Part shown: in pieces, positions 27,831 through 37,812 of the stretch
Numbering within the stretch: the first letter of the stretch is position 1
Layout: each line of letters begins with the position of its first letter
Source of the DNA: Gemmatimonadaceae bacterium
GTDB taxonomy: Bacteria; Gemmatimonadota; Gemmatimonadetes; Gemmatimonadales; Gemmatimonadaceae
DNA: 64,000 bases
NCBI GenBank assembly: GCA_019186945.1
Contig: JABAQJ010000017.1
Location: forward strand, 92,165-156,164
Reading direction: 5' to 3'
Notes under the pieces: model-generated
Seen by the model: only the letters and a program-made list of their open reading frames with translations
Databases searched by the model: none
What the model was told of the DNA's origin: nothing
Position numbers and translations under genes: made by a program

Positions 27831-28032
27831 AACGAAAGCCCGCAGACAATATGCGCGGAATGCGAGCGAAAACCGTCACCCGGACAGTTCCCAGCCCAGA
27901 CCAGCAAGACGAATGCCGATCTGCTGCGCGCTCGCTCGCGAAGGCGGCGCCCGTTCGCTAACATCGTGTTCACCACATGCCGCGGTACTCTCCCTCGAGT
28001 GTTCGCTTCCTCGCAAGCAAGGAGCTGTTCGG

Positions 28033-31000
28033 ATGACTGTCGGTCGCTTCCTCGCCGCCTCCTTCACGACCGCCCTCCTCTCCACGATGGCCGGCGCACA
28101 GTCCAACCCCTTTGCCGCGCTCCGATTCCGCACGATCGGCCCGGCGAACATGAGCGGGCGGATCACGGACATCGCCGTTAACGAGAGCAACAGCTACGAG
28201 TTCTATGCAGCGAGCGCGACTGGCGGCGTATGGAAGACGAGCGACAACGGCGTCACATGGGCGCCGGTCTTCCAAAACGAGGCGACGCACTCGGTCGGTA
28301 GCCTCGCCGTGGATCAGCGTAACCCTCGGACCGTATGGGTTGGAAGTGGCGAGGCCACCAACCGTCAGAGTTCGAGCTGGGGAGACGGCATCTACAAGTC
28401 GACCGACGGCGGAAGAACATGGGCCAACATGGGGCTCCGGGACAGCCACCACATTGCACGGATCGTGGTGGATCCGGCTAACTCGGACGTCGTTTACGTC
28501 GCCGTCCCCGGACACCTCTGGGGCCCCAACAGGGAGCGCGGCCTGTACAAGACCGTCGACGGCGGCCGCACCTGGAGTCTCGTGCTGGCGAAGGACGAGG
28601 ATACCGGCGCCGTAGACGTCGCGATCGATCCTTCCGATCCGAATATCCTGTATGCGGCGATGTACCAGCGACGCCGGCAACCGTTCGGTTTCGTGGGCGG
28701 CGGCCCAGGCAGCGGTCTCTTCAAGAGCACGGACGCGGGAAGGACGTGGCGTCGCCTCGATGCCGGCCTGCCCGAAGGCATAGTCGGCCGGATCGGGATC
28801 TCCATCTATCGAAAGGATCCTCGAATCGTCTACATCTCGCTGGAGCAGGGCGAACGATACACCTCCTCGATCTCATACGCCAAGCGCCTGGGCGGCGTGT
28901 TTCGTTCCGATGACAGGGGCGAGTCGTGGCGAGCGATGTCAGACTGGAATCCTCGGCCGGCGTATTCGTCGCAGATCCGGGTGGATCCCAACGATGTGAG
29001 CAGGATTTACATGGTGCAGTATTCGGTCAGCGACGACAGCGGGAAGACGTTCCGGTCGCCTCCTCAAAGCCTGCATGGCGACGATCGCGTGGTCTGGGTG
29101 GATCCGAAAGACTCGCGGCACCTGATCAAGGGCGACGATGGCGGAGTCGGCATCAGCTACGATCGCGGGGTCAAATGGCTGTACGTCAGTTCGCTACCGG
29201 TCTCCCAGTTCTATCACCTGTCCGTCAACAACGCCAAGCCCTACATGGTGTGTGGCGGTTTGCAGGACAATGGAAGCTGGTGCGGACCCAATCAGACATT
29301 CTCGACCGAAGGTATCTCCAACGACGATTGGATCCGGGTCGGCAGCGGCGATGGCTTTCACAACGTCATAGACACGACGGACAACCGAACGCTCTATTCT
29401 TCGTCCCAGTATCTCGGGATCACCAAGGTGGACCTGCGCACTCTCGAGGTCAGGAACCTCCGTCCGACGGTGAAGGAAGGTGAAGGGCCGAAGCTGGGTA
29501 ACTGGGGCGCACCAGACCCGAAGGTGGGCAAGAAGATTCCGCCAGCGGGCTGGAACTCCCCATTCCTGATCTCGTCGCACGACGCCAACACGATATACGC
29601 CGGGATGGCGGTACTCTGGACGAGCAGCGACCGTGGCACCACGTGGCGCTCGTTAGGGAACCCAACCACCGGTCTCGATCGCCGATCGCTGACGATCATG
29701 GGCCAGACGCCTGAGCAGGTGTCGCTCTCGCTAGACGACGGGGTGTCCTACTTCCCGACGATTTCCGCACTGGCCGAGTCGCCGGTGGTGAAGGGACTGC
29801 TGTGGGTCGGGACGGACGACGGTAACCTTCAACGTTCGCGCGACGGTGGCAGAACCTGGAAGAACGTGATCGGCAACGTTCCCGGAGTTCCGAAGGGAAC
29901 ATGGGTCGCCGCGATCGCCGCCTCGCGATACGCCCCGGGGACCGTGTACGTAGCATTCGATGGGCACCAGGCGGACGACTATACGAACTACCTCTACAAG
30001 ACCGTCGACCACGGGGAGACGTGGCATCCGATCGTTTCGGACCTGCCGGCCGATCGCGTGATCCATGCGATCCTCGAAGACACGCGCAATCCCAATGTGC
30101 TGTATCTGGGCACGGAGTTCGGTCTTTTCGTCACGACGGACGGTGGAACGCACTGGGTTGCGCTAAGGAACAACATGCCGACATTACCGGTGAACGACCT
30201 CGCATTGCAGGCGCGCGAGAACGACCTCGTCCTTGCAACGCACGGTCGCGGGATCTGGATCCTCGACCAGGTCAATGCCATCCGCGAGCTGACACCGGCG
30301 GTTGCGGCTGCCGACGGACACGTCTTTTCGATCAACCCGGCGGAGATGACGCGCCTGGCGAGCACGAAAGCGCATGCCGGCGACATGATCTTCCGCGGCG
30401 AGAATCCGCCAGCCGGCGCGATCATCGACTTCTACGTGCGTCAACCAGTCAGCGGCGCCCGTCTGCGCATCCTGACGCAGGCCGGCGCTACGGTCGTCGC
30501 GCTGCCTGTCGACTCGTCGCTCGACGCCGGCGTGCACCGCATCGTCTGGAACCTGCGGCAGCCGCCGCTCCGGCAACCCGTCAGACGCGCAGACGGCGAC
30601 GACGACAATGGCGGACTGCCGGGCCGGTACGTCGATCCCGGCACATACGTCGCGCAGCTTATCGTGAGCGGCAAGTCCTTCGAGCGGCGCTTCGAGGTTC
30701 GGGAAGATCCGCGAATCGCCGTGACGGCTCTGGAGCGGAAGCGGTGGACAGACGCGTTGGACAGGATCGCGACGCAGTATCGCGCGTCGGTGGCGCTGGC
30801 TGACTCCGCTCGTGCCGAACGGACGAGATTGGAGCGCGATGGCACGACGGATCCTCGTCGCCTCGCCGAAGTCAGGGACATCGCCGAGACCGCAACTGAA
30901 CTGGTCGAACGCATCGCGGCACTCTACGGCAATGTGGTTCGGGTCACGGAGTCGCCGACGGCCGATCAGCGCGCACAGGCAGCCTACTTCCCCACGGTGC

Positions 31001-31047
31001 TCCGCGAGCTGCAACTGCGCTGGCGTGCCGCAGGAACTCGCAGCTGA
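28033..31047 (+). CDS. large sortilin-like (VPS10/BNR) propeller protein, second copy
   Basis: 1004 residues. Signal peptide MTVGRFLAASFTTALLSTMAGAQ. Repeated Asp-box/VPS10 blades: GGVWKTSDNGVTW, DGIYKSTDGGRTW, GLYKTVDGGRTW, GLFKSTDAGRTW, GVFRSDDRGESW, YLYKTVDHGETW, followed by a C-terminal beta-sandwich (GAIIDFYVRQPVSGARLRIL) and a helical tail (TELVERIAALYGNVV). It is related in plan to the gene at 21419-24634. AAGGAG lies 8 nt upstream of the ATG at 28033, which fixes the start; the open frame to 27799 runs through the tandem repeat and is not coding-like. Secreted, function unknown; family members are often linked to peptide or glycan breakdown. Confidence 0.88.
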   Translation: MTVGRFLAASFTTALLSTMAGAQSNPFAALRFRTIGPANMSGRITDIAVNESNSYEFYAASATGGVWKTSDNGVTWAPVFQNEATHSVGSLAVDQRNPRTVWVGSGEATNRQSSSWGDGIYKSTDGGRTWANMGLRDSHHIARIVVDPANSDVVYVAVPGHLWGPNRERGLYKTVDGGRTWSLVLAKDEDTGAVDVAIDPSDPNILYAAMYQRRRQPFGFVGGGPGSGLFKSTDAGRTWRRLDAGLPEGIVGRIGISIYRKDPRIVYISLEQGERYTSSISYAKRLGGVFRSDDRGESWRAMSDWNPRPAYSSQIRVDPNDVSRIYMVQYSVSDDSGKTFRSPPQSLHGDDRVVWVDPKDSRHLIKGDDGGVGISYDRGVKWLYVSSLPVSQFYHLSVNNAKPYMVCGGLQDNGSWCGPNQTFSTEGISNDDWIRVGSGDGFHNVIDTTDNRTLYSSSQYLGITKVDLRTLEVRNLRPTVKEGEGPKLGNWGAPDPKVGKKIPPAGWNSPFLISSHDANTIYAGMAVLWTSSDRGTTWRSLGNPTTGLDRRSLTIMGQTPEQVSLSLDDGVSYFPTISALAESPVVKGLLWVGTDDGNLQRSRDGGRTWKNVIGNVPGVPKGTWVAAIAASRYAPGTVYVAFDGHQADDYTNYLYKTVDHGETWHPIVSDLPADRVIHAILEDTRNPNVLYLGTEFGLFVTTDGGTHWVALRNNMPTLPVNDLALQARENDLVLATHGRGIWILDQVNAIRELTPAVAAADGHVFSINPAEMTRLASTKAHAGDMIFRGENPPAGAIIDFYVRQPVSGARLRILTQAGATVVALPVDSSLDAGVHRIVWNLRQPPLRQPVRRADGDDDNGGLPGRYVDPGTYVAQLIVSGKSFERRFEVREDPRIAVTALERKRWTDALDRIATQYRASVALADSARAERTRLERDGTTDPRRLAEVRDIAETATELVERIAALYGNVVRVTESPTADQRAQAAYFPTVLRELQLRWRAAGTRS

Positions 31048-31058
31048 TCCCGGTTCCC

Positions 31059-32981
31059 GTGCCTGAATCCAACGCGACCGATACCACCCAGCAGCCCGGA
31101 CCGCTCGAACGTTTCGGTCTTCGCGGCGCCCGACCGCGCGACATCTTCCTGCTCGCGCTCTGGGTAGGAACGCTGGCCGGTCTTCTCGAGGCGCTGGTTG
31201 CCGAGGTCGGCGCCCGCATCCTTCACCTGCCCGCCGGCGACCTGATCCCGGCCGAAGTGTTCTGGATCGCTCCGCTGGCCGCGGCCGGCTGCCTGACGAT
31301 CGTAGCCGTTGTGTTGTTCCTGCTCGATAGATTGCTGCCGTCGCTATCGCTGCGGAGCCTCGCATTCCCGCTCTTCGTGACGGTTTCCGCCTACAGCCTG
31401 ATCCGCTCGTTTCGCCTGGGCGTCGCATGGTTCGCCGCGTTGGTGCTGGGCCTTGGCGTGGCCGTACTGTGCGTGCGCCTCGTCGCCAAGCGACCGGGGT
31501 TTACGGCGCGCACCGTTCCGCGGACGCTGGCCTGGGCGGCGGCCCTGCTGACTGCGTACGCGGCAATCGTTCCGATGGCACGGCGCGTCATCGAGCGCCG
31601 TGCGCTGGCCGCACTTCCCGCACCGCCCAGCGGAACTCCGAATGTCCTTATCGTGGTGCTGGATGCCGTGCGTCAACTGGACGTCTCGCTGTACGGATAT
31701 CCGCGTGAAACGACACCCAACCTGACGGCATTCGCAAAGCGCGGGGCTACGTACGACCGCGCATTCGCGACGTCACCTTGGTCGCTGCCATCGCATGCGT
31801 CGCTGCTGACGGGAAAGTATCCTGACGAGATGACCGCCGGTCACCGGCAGCCACTCGACGGTTCGCTCCCAATGTTGCAGGAAGTGCTCGGAAGGAAGGG
31901 CTATGCGACCGGCGGCTTCGTCGGCAATCTCTCGTACCTCCAACCGGACTTCGGAATAGCGCGCGGATTCCTCACGTACGACTCGCGGGCACCCATCACG
32001 CTGCCTGCAATGCTCAACACGTGGTGGCTCGGACGAACTGTGTTCGAGTCGATCAACGCCGCTCGCGGTATTCACCAGAAGCTCCTGCGCCGCAGTTCTG
32101 CCCACGTCAACCAGGAGCTGCTTGCATGGATCGATCGACGCGGTGCACGACCGTTCTTTGCGTTCATCAACTATTTCGAGGCACACGAGCCGTACCTTCC
32201 GCCGGCACCGTTCGACACCGCGTTCGGCGACGGACGGCGGCGCCGATATTGGCACGACGAGTTGCCACGGCCCTATTCGCCCACGGAACTCTCTGACATG
32301 CGATCGTCGTACGACGGCGCCATCCGGTACATGGATGATCAGCTCCAGCGCCTGCTCGATGCGCTGAGAGAACGGGGCGAACTGGACAGGACGATCGTCA
32401 TCGTCACTGCTGACCATGGCGAGGAATTCGGCGACCACGATCCGTCGCTGGTAGGTCATAGCCTGACGCTGCACACGACATCGACGCTGGTGCCGCTGGT
32501 GCTCGTTTACCCGCCGGCGGTCCCGGCCGGTGTGCACCGTGCCGAGCCGGTTAGCCTGCGCGACATCCCCGCAACAGTGATGGGGCTGGCGGGATTGTCG
32601 GCGACGCCACCATTCGAGGGAGTCTCACTCGCGGCCTACGCGCACGACTCGGCTCCGCCCACGCCACGTGCCATGAACGTGGAGCGGGCACGCAAGGGCG
32701 CGTTGCCGCCGTGGACGGCTAACGACGGCAACATGTTTGGAGTCGTCGAAGGCAACATGCACTTCTTCCTCGATGCCCAAGGCGGTGAGCACCTGTACGA
32801 TCTGTCGACCGACATCGAAGAGCGCACCAACCTTGCCGACAGACCGGAAACGGCCGACGTGCGCACTCGGTCCCGGTTTCTGCTCGACAGCCTGATGGCG
32901 GGCCCCAACCACACGCTGCGAGTCCGGGCCCCAGCCACTGGCAAGGGCTTCGGCCGCGGCAAGAACAAACGCAAGGGCTAG
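31059..32981 (+). CDS. membrane-anchored sulfatase-type hydrolase (alkaline phosphatase superfamily)
   Basis: 640 residues. Five membrane helices fill the first 180 residues (ALWVGTLAGLLEALVAEVG, IAPLAAAGCLTIVAVVLFLL, PLFVTVSAYSL, FAALVLGLGVAVLCV, LAWAAALLTAYAAIV). The catalytic domain follows: NVLIVVLDAVRQLDVSLYG (metal-binding Asp), SPWSLPSHASLLTG (nucleophile region), VIVTADHGEEFGDHDPSLVGHS (metal-binding Asp/His) and the late DIEERTNLAD. The nucleophile motif is S-L-P-S-H, not C/S-x-P-x-R, so formylglycine conversion is unlikely; a Ser nucleophile as in phosphodiester or phosphoethanolamine-transfer relatives is more likely. The start is GTG at 31059, 11 bases after the upstream stop, with no strong ribosome binding site. 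Possible role: envelope phospholipid or glycan modification. Confidence 0.82.
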   Translation: MPESNATDTTQQPGPLERFGLRGARPRDIFLLALWVGTLAGLLEALVAEVGARILHLPAGDLIPAEVFWIAPLAAAGCLTIVAVVLFLLDRLLPSLSLRSLAFPLFVTVSAYSLIRSFRLGVAWFAALVLGLGVAVLCVRLVAKRPGFTARTVPRTLAWAAALLTAYAAIVPMARRVIERRALAALPAPPSGTPNVLIVVLDAVRQLDVSLYGYPRETTPNLTAFAKRGATYDRAFATSPWSLPSHASLLTGKYPDEMTAGHRQPLDGSLPMLQEVLGRKGYATGGFVGNLSYLQPDFGIARGFLTYDSRAPITLPAMLNTWWLGRTVFESINAARGIHQKLLRRSSAHVNQELLAWIDRRGARPFFAFINYFEAHEPYLPPAPFDTAFGDGRRRRYWHDELPRPYSPTELSDMRSSYDGAIRYMDDQLQRLLDALRERGELDRTIVIVTADHGEEFGDHDPSLVGHSLTLHTTSTLVPLVLVYPPAVPAGVHRAEPVSLRDIPATVMGLAGLSATPPFEGVSLAAYAHDSAPPTPRAMNVERARKGALPPWTANDGNMFGVVEGNMHFFLDAQGGEHLYDLSTDIEERTNLADRPETADVRTRSRFLLDSLMAGPNHTLRVRAPATGKGFGRGKNKRKG

Positions 32982-33002
32982 CACAACCCAGCCGACCTCG
33001 CG

Positions 33003-34955
33003 TCAGCCAGTGCGGCTCGGATCGTCCAGGCCTTCCGCCGCTCTCGCCCACTGTTCCATCGCCGCATCGAGCGCCCGCTGAGCGAGCGACAGCTCGCGCT
33101 GCAACCTGACGGCGGCGTTTACGTCGCCGCTGCCGTCGTACAGCGTAGGATCGTTCAACACGGATTGCAGCCGGAGCACCTCCGCCTCCTTCGCGTGCAC
33201 GTCCTGCTCCAGTGACTCGACGTCTCGACGAGCCGCGCGCAAAGAGTCCTGCTCCTTTCTTCGCGCCTCGATCGACTTCCTGTCGCGCAGCCGTGCCACG
33301 TCGCGAGCTGCCGCCGCCGTCGCTGTCTCGTGCCTTAGCCGCTGCGCGACACGCTCGGCGTGACGCCTCTCCCATTCTACGAACGGCCCGCGGAAATCCT
33401 CGACTTGCGTACCGTCGAACGCCCAAACGCGTGTCGCCAGCTCGCGCAGGAAGGCCCGATCGTGACTCACCAGCAACACCGTGCCTTCGAAGTCCTCGAT
33501 GGCATCCTCGATGGCCTCGATCGATTCGACATCGAGATGATTGGTCGGCTCGTCGAGGACCAGCAGGTTCGCGTGCCGCAACGTCATTATCGCCAGCGCA
33601 ACCCGCGACCGTTCGCCACCGGACAGCGTCGAGGTATTCCACAGCACCTGATCGCCACTGAAGCCGAAGGCGCCGAGGTGCCCCTGGACCTGACCGCGGT
33701 TCCAGAGAGATCGCAGATCCGCAATGCAATCGTAGATCGTGCGGTCGCGCGGCACTTGGGCCAGATCCTGTCGGAACCATTCGGCGGTCACCGAACCGCC
33801 AATGCGCGCCGTTCCGCTGGCGGCGGCACGGCTGCCCAATAACGTTGCGAGCAGCGTCGACTTGCCGGAGCCATTCGGTCCGACGATCGCGATCACGTCG
33901 CCTCGGCGGGCTACAGCAGTAAACTCGTCCACCAAGACACGCTCGCCCACCGTCACTTTCAGCCTGTCGGCGATCACGACCTGGTCACCGCCCCTATCGG
34001 CACACTCGAACCGGAGCGACATGGCGCCAGCCTCCCCCGGCGGCGGTGACAGGCGCGGAAGTCGGGCGAGACGCGTTCGCCGACCTTTCGCTTGCGAACT
34101 GTTCTGCCCGGCGATGTTGCGACGGATGTACTCCTCCTCCCGCGCAATCATCTTTTGCTGTTTCGACACCTGCCGTTCTAACGCCAGCTGCCGCTCAGCA
34201 AGCTGAGTGACGAACGATGAGTAGCCGCCTCGATAGGCCGCGGCCGTGCCGTTGGACACGTGGAGTACATGGTCCACGGTGTCGTCGAGGAACGCGCGAT
34301 CGTGGCTGATCATCAGCACCGTTTCTCCGAACTCGTGGAGGTACTGTTTCAGCCAGTCCGTGGTGTCGAGATCGAGGTGATTCGTCGGTTCGTCGAGCAG
34401 GACGATATCTGCAGGGGCAGCCAGCTGGCCGGCGAGTCCTACCCGACCGCGCTCCCCACCGCTCAGGGAGGCGACCTGACGGGCCTTGGCCTCGTCAGGA
34501 TCGAAGCCGAGTCCTTGCAACACGGCGTCGACGCGTGCGTGATACGAGTAGCCGCCGGCATGTGCGTAACGATCCTGGTCGCGGCCATAGGTCGCCAGGT
34601 CCGACTCGGTGACACGATCGCCGAGTTCGGCAAGCCGGGCACCCTGTTCCTCGAGCGATCGTTCGAGCGCCATCGCTTCGCCATACGAGATCGCCGCGGC
34701 ATCCCAGACGCTCCGTGCACCGTTGAAGTCGCGATTCTGGTCCAGGAGGGCGAGACGGAGACCGGGCCGTCGCGCGACAGCTCCGTGCACCGGCTGGATC
34801 ACTCCCGTGAGGACGCGGAAGAGCGTGGTCTTTCCGGCGCCGTTGCGACCGACAATTCCCCAGCGTTCACCCTCGCCGACCGTGAACGTCACGTCCTTGA
34901 GGATGGTATTCGCGCCGAGGTCAACGCGGAGATCGGAAACCGAGATTATGGACAC
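33003..34955 (-). CDS. ABC-F family ATPase (Uup/YheS-like)
   Basis: 650 residues with two complete ABC domains and no membrane segments. Domain 1: Walker A GRNGAGKTT (G36-T44), signature LSGGERGR, Walker B LLDEPTNHLD. A linker of about 80 residues rich in Arg/Gln (LERQVSKQQKMIAREEEYIRR) follows, then domain 2 with GPNGSGKST, LSGGERSR and LVLDEPTNHLD, and a C-terminal coiled coil (RLRHETATAAAARDVARLRD to the end). ABC-F proteins act on the ribosome, as translation factors or antibiotic-protection factors; the coiled-coil end suggests the Uup branch. The start is GTG at 34955, matching the family N-terminus, with no clear ribosome binding site. It converges with the sulfatase gene with only 21 bases between stops. 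Confidence 0.92.
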   Translation of the reverse strand: MSIISVSDLRVDLGANTILKDVTFTVGEGERWGIVGRNGAGKTTLFRVLTGVIQPVHGAVARRPGLRLALLDQNRDFNGARSVWDAAAISYGEAMALERSLEEQGARLAELGDRVTESDLATYGRDQDRYAHAGGYSYHARVDAVLQGLGFDPDEAKARQVASLSGGERGRVGLAGQLAAPADIVLLDEPTNHLDLDTTDWLKQYLHEFGETVLMISHDRAFLDDTVDHVLHVSNGTAAAYRGGYSSFVTQLAERQLALERQVSKQQKMIAREEEYIRRNIAGQNSSQAKGRRTRLARLPRLSPPPGEAGAMSLRFECADRGGDQVVIADRLKVTVGERVLVDEFTAVARRGDVIAIVGPNGSGKSTLLATLLGSRAAASGTARIGGSVTAEWFRQDLAQVPRDRTIYDCIADLRSLWNRGQVQGHLGAFGFSGDQVLWNTSTLSGGERSRVALAIMTLRHANLLVLDEPTNHLDVESIEAIEDAIEDFEGTVLLVSHDRAFLRELATRVWAFDGTQVEDFRGPFVEWERRHAERVAQRLRHETATAAAARDVARLRDRKSIEARRKEQDSLRAARRDVESLEQDVHAKEAEVLRLQSVLNDPTLYDGSGDVNAAVRLQRELSLAQRALDAAMEQWARAAEGLDDPSRTG

Positions 34956-35039
34956 GCGACAAATATGCCTGGCTGCAGCCGCTCATTGGCACCGTGTGTC
35001 TCCCGGAAGGACGAGCATCGCTGGCCCGACTGCCGGTGA

Positions 35040-35055
35040 CTCTGGCCAGCCAGAG
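35040..35055 (-). terminator. short hairpin after the Rieske operon
   Basis: CTCTGGC and GCCAGAG form a perfect inverted repeat with a 2-base centre (functionally 6 bp with a 4-base loop), 28 bases beyond the Rieske gene stop. No T-run follows on the minus strand, so termination here is only a guess; it lies in the 128-base gap before the ABC-F start. Confidence 0.3.
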
Positions 35056-35083
35056 CCCTGGCGGTGCCCGAATGGCTGGGCTC

Positions 35084-36226
35084 TCAGGATGCGTTGCTGC
35101 TGCCGGGATGGCCCATCGCCGACAGGTACGCCCGATCCCACGCCGCTGGAATGGACTCTCGCGGCGAATACGGCCCAGGCTCGTACACGCGCGATGCGAT
35201 ACCCAGTTGTCCTTGCTCGCAAATATGCCAGTCCTGCCGGTTGGTCAGATCCCAGAAGTCGATCGCGCTCTGGGGCGAGTATCCGCCGGCGAGCGAGTCC
35301 GGATGCTGCATCCACTCGGTGACCACGATCGAACGATCCTCCCTGACCGGCCAGACGCTGTAATAGTTCACGTAGTCCGGATGAATACTCAGCATCATGT
35401 TTGGAAACAGCGAGTAGTAGTACGCCCGCCGTCTGTCATCGTCCGGCAGGTCGCCGATAGGCACGCCGCACGCCTTTCCACCCAGCGTGGCGCTCTCATT
35501 CGGCTCCAGGATTTCCATGTACCCGCCGAGAAACTCGCCCTCGAACAGGTCGTTGGCGCCGCTGGTATACGGAAGAACGCGCGAGAGCTCGGGATGGATC
35601 GTGGGGCAATGGAGACACTCGTTGTAGTTCTGGAGGATGAGCTTCCAATTCGCCCGAATGTCGTAGGTTCGTCGCTCGACGCGCCGAAGCGCCGCGAGGT
35701 TGAAGCGCGAGAACGTCGTGAGTACCGGCGCCATCGCATCTTCGAATGCGATCGGCTGCCGCGACAGGCTGACGAAGATCCACCCTTCCCATTCATGCAC
35801 CGATGCGGCATGCAGGCCGAAGTCGTCCCTCGAGAAACCCTCGACTTCGTTCATATGCGGTGCGCCGATCAGCCGGCCGTCTGAGGCGCTGTACGTCCAG
35901 GCGTGATAAGGACACTGGATCGTCTCGGAGAATGTGCCGCGCGGCTCCCCGCACATCCGTGTGCCACGATGGCGGCAAACGTTGTAGAAAGCTGTCACAC
36001 CGCCACGCTTGGTGCGTGTGACGACCACGCTCTCTCCGAACTTCTCGAACAGCAGGTAGTCGCCGGCATTGGGGAGTTCGTCACTCCGTCCGACCCACAT
36101 CCAGCGACGGCGAAACAGCTGCTCGATCTCCTCGTCGAGGAGTGCGGGAGAACTGTAGTAACGTTGCGCCAGGGTCTGTGCGCCTTGCACGAAGGTGGAA
36201 GCTGTGCGCAGGTAGCCGGACTTCAT
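35084..36226 (-). CDS. Rieske non-heme iron oxygenase, quaternary-amine-like
   Basis: 380 residues. The Rieske [2Fe-2S] motif is C84-R-H86 and C105-P-Y-H108. The mononuclear iron site reads NYNECLHCPTIHP: H206 and H211 as ligands, with E203 as the residue bridging the two metal centres; D332 in RQDWHICEQGQ is the likely third ligand. Glu instead of Asp at the bridge is, to my knowledge, characteristic of choline, glycine-betaine and carnitine monooxygenases (CMO, GbcA, CntA). The enzyme would use O2 and electrons from a separate reductase, which is not in this operon. GGAGGA lies 5 nt before the ATG at 36226. The ATG overlaps the upstream FAD-gene stop (ATGA). Last of four coupled genes. Family confident; substrate is inference. 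Confidence 0.88.
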   Translation of the reverse strand: MKSGYLRTASTFVQGAQTLAQRYYSSPALLDEEIEQLFRRRWMWVGRSDELPNAGDYLLFEKFGESVVVTRTKRGGVTAFYNVCRHRGTRMCGEPRGTFSETIQCPYHAWTYSASDGRLIGAPHMNEVEGFSRDDFGLHAASVHEWEGWIFVSLSRQPIAFEDAMAPVLTTFSRFNLAALRRVERRTYDIRANWKLILQNYNECLHCPTIHPELSRVLPYTSGANDLFEGEFLGGYMEILEPNESATLGGKACGVPIGDLPDDDRRRAYYYSLFPNMMLSIHPDYVNYYSVWPVREDRSIVVTEWMQHPDSLAGGYSPQSAIDFWDLTNRQDWHICEQGQLGIASRVYEPGPYSPRESIPAAWDRAYLSAMGHPGSSNAS

Positions 36227-37812
36227 GCGTTCCTCCGATTCGACAGGATTGCCCTTGCAGCCAGCACTCCGGATGCTCCGGCGGTTCCCGCACCGGGGTG
36301 CGTGCCGCTCCCACACAACCAGAGCCCTTCAAGCGGCGTGGCATGACGTGCGCACTCGGGTATCGGGCGCATGAACAGATACTGGTCGAGGGCCAGTTCG
36401 CCGTGGAGCACGCTGCCTTCGGTGACTCCGAAACGTGCCTCGAGGTCGGGCGGCGCCAACACTTGCACGTGTTGCACGATATCCCTGATGCGTGGCGCCA
36501 CGCGGGTGAGGCCGTCCAGCACCGCGTTACTCATCGCTGCCCGCACCGCCTCGGTCCACCCGCCGTCGGGCGCGTAGGCGGTGTACTGCGACTGCACGGA
36601 GAGAACGTGTGCACCGGTCGGGGCAAGGGAAGGATCGTCAAGTGTTGGGATGGTGGCCAGGATCGCCGGTTGCGCCGCGATGCCGCCATGTTTCGCGGCG
36701 TCGTAGGCGCGCTCGACTTCTTCCACACTTCGCGGGAGGGCTATCCAGCCTCTCAACGCCTCCACCGGCCATTGGCTGCCGCCTGACGAGAACGCTGGCA
36801 ACTCCGAGAGCGCCAGGTGCAAGCGCGTCGCTGGTCCCCGCATCCGGATGTTATCGATGGCGTTCAACATGCCGGGATCGAACCATCCGGGATCGATCAT
36901 CGTCCCGAAAGTACGCCGCGGATCCGCGCTCGATACGATCGTCGCCGCCGACAGGACGTCGCCACGCGACAGGCGGACACCGGCGACCCGATCGCGTTCG
37001 ACCACGATCTCCGCCACTTCCGAACGAGTGAGCACATCGACGCCGGCAGCTCGTGCGGCGGCCGCCAGCGCCAACGGCAGCCGGCCGACGCCGCCGGGCG
37101 TCATCCGACGTCCTCCGATGTGACCTTCCGGCAGCCCGACATGGCGATGCAGGAACACCAGCGACGTTCCACCCGAATACGGCCCGTGCTGCACGTTCAG
37201 CACGCCGAGGAGCGACAGTGCCGCCTTGAGGCCCGGATGCTCGAACCACTCGTCGAGCAGATCGGAGACGGGCATGGGAATGGTGCGCAAGAGATCGATC
37301 ATTCCTCGCTTTCCCAGACCGCGCACCCGCCGCCCCAGGGACATCATCGTCAGGATGTCCGACATCGAGCGGGCGTGAACGTCGGGAGCCGGCGCCTCAT
37401 ACAGCACAGCAAGGAATCCCGACAGGCGCTCGACCATAGCGCAGAACGCCGGCCAGCGCGCCGCATCCGCCGGGGACAGGCGGTGCAGGATGCTTGCCGC
37501 CTCTCCAACGTTCGCCGGCAGGCTCACCGCGGTGCCGTCGTCAACCGGGAACGTGAGCCCCGATGCGGCAAACGCGGGTGTGTACCCATGGCGGGCAAGA
37601 GCGAGATCGCGCATGACTCGCTCCGGAACCCATCCGGCGTCGTCCACGGCGGTGTTCGCGCGGAACCCGGGATGAAACTCCTCCGTGACACTCACGCCAC
37701 CTAACGACTCACGGCGCTCGCATACGACGACGCGCTTCCCTCCTTTCGCCAGGTAGCTGGCGGCCACCAGTCCATTGACGCCGCCGCCGATGACGATCGC
37801 ATCGTACGTCAT
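36223..37812 (-). CDS. FAD-dependent oxidoreductase of the phytoene desaturase/CrtI type (second of pair)
   Basis: 529 residues. The N-terminal dinucleotide-binding fold reads DAIVIGGGVNGLVAASYLAKGGKRVVVCE (G9-GG-x2-G14, acidic end of strand 2), followed by SLGGVSVTEEFHPGF, as in CrtI/PYROXD2 proteins, and the C-terminal FAD signature LWLCGSGTHPGAGTAGASG. The ATG at 37812 overlaps the stop of the preceding homologue (ATGA); the longer open frame to 38364 overlaps that gene and is not family-like. Its own stop overlaps the Rieske start the same way. About 60 residues of the middle region (about 120-180) differ strongly from its neighbour, so the two are not a recent duplication and may work on different intermediates or as a heterodimer. 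Confidence 0.87.
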   Translation of the reverse strand: MTYDAIVIGGGVNGLVAASYLAKGGKRVVVCERRESLGGVSVTEEFHPGFRANTAVDDAGWVPERVMRDLALARHGYTPAFAASGLTFPVDDGTAVSLPANVGEAASILHRLSPADAARWPAFCAMVERLSGFLAVLYEAPAPDVHARSMSDILTMMSLGRRVRGLGKRGMIDLLRTIPMPVSDLLDEWFEHPGLKAALSLLGVLNVQHGPYSGGTSLVFLHRHVGLPEGHIGGRRMTPGGVGRLPLALAAAARAAGVDVLTRSEVAEIVVERDRVAGVRLSRGDVLSAATIVSSADPRRTFGTMIDPGWFDPGMLNAIDNIRMRGPATRLHLALSELPAFSSGGSQWPVEALRGWIALPRSVEEVERAYDAAKHGGIAAQPAILATIPTLDDPSLAPTGAHVLSVQSQYTAYAPDGGWTEAVRAAMSNAVLDGLTRVAPRIRDIVQHVQVLAPPDLEARFGVTEGSVLHGELALDQYLFMRPIPECARHATPLEGLWLCGSGTHPGAGTAGASGVLAARAILSNRRNA

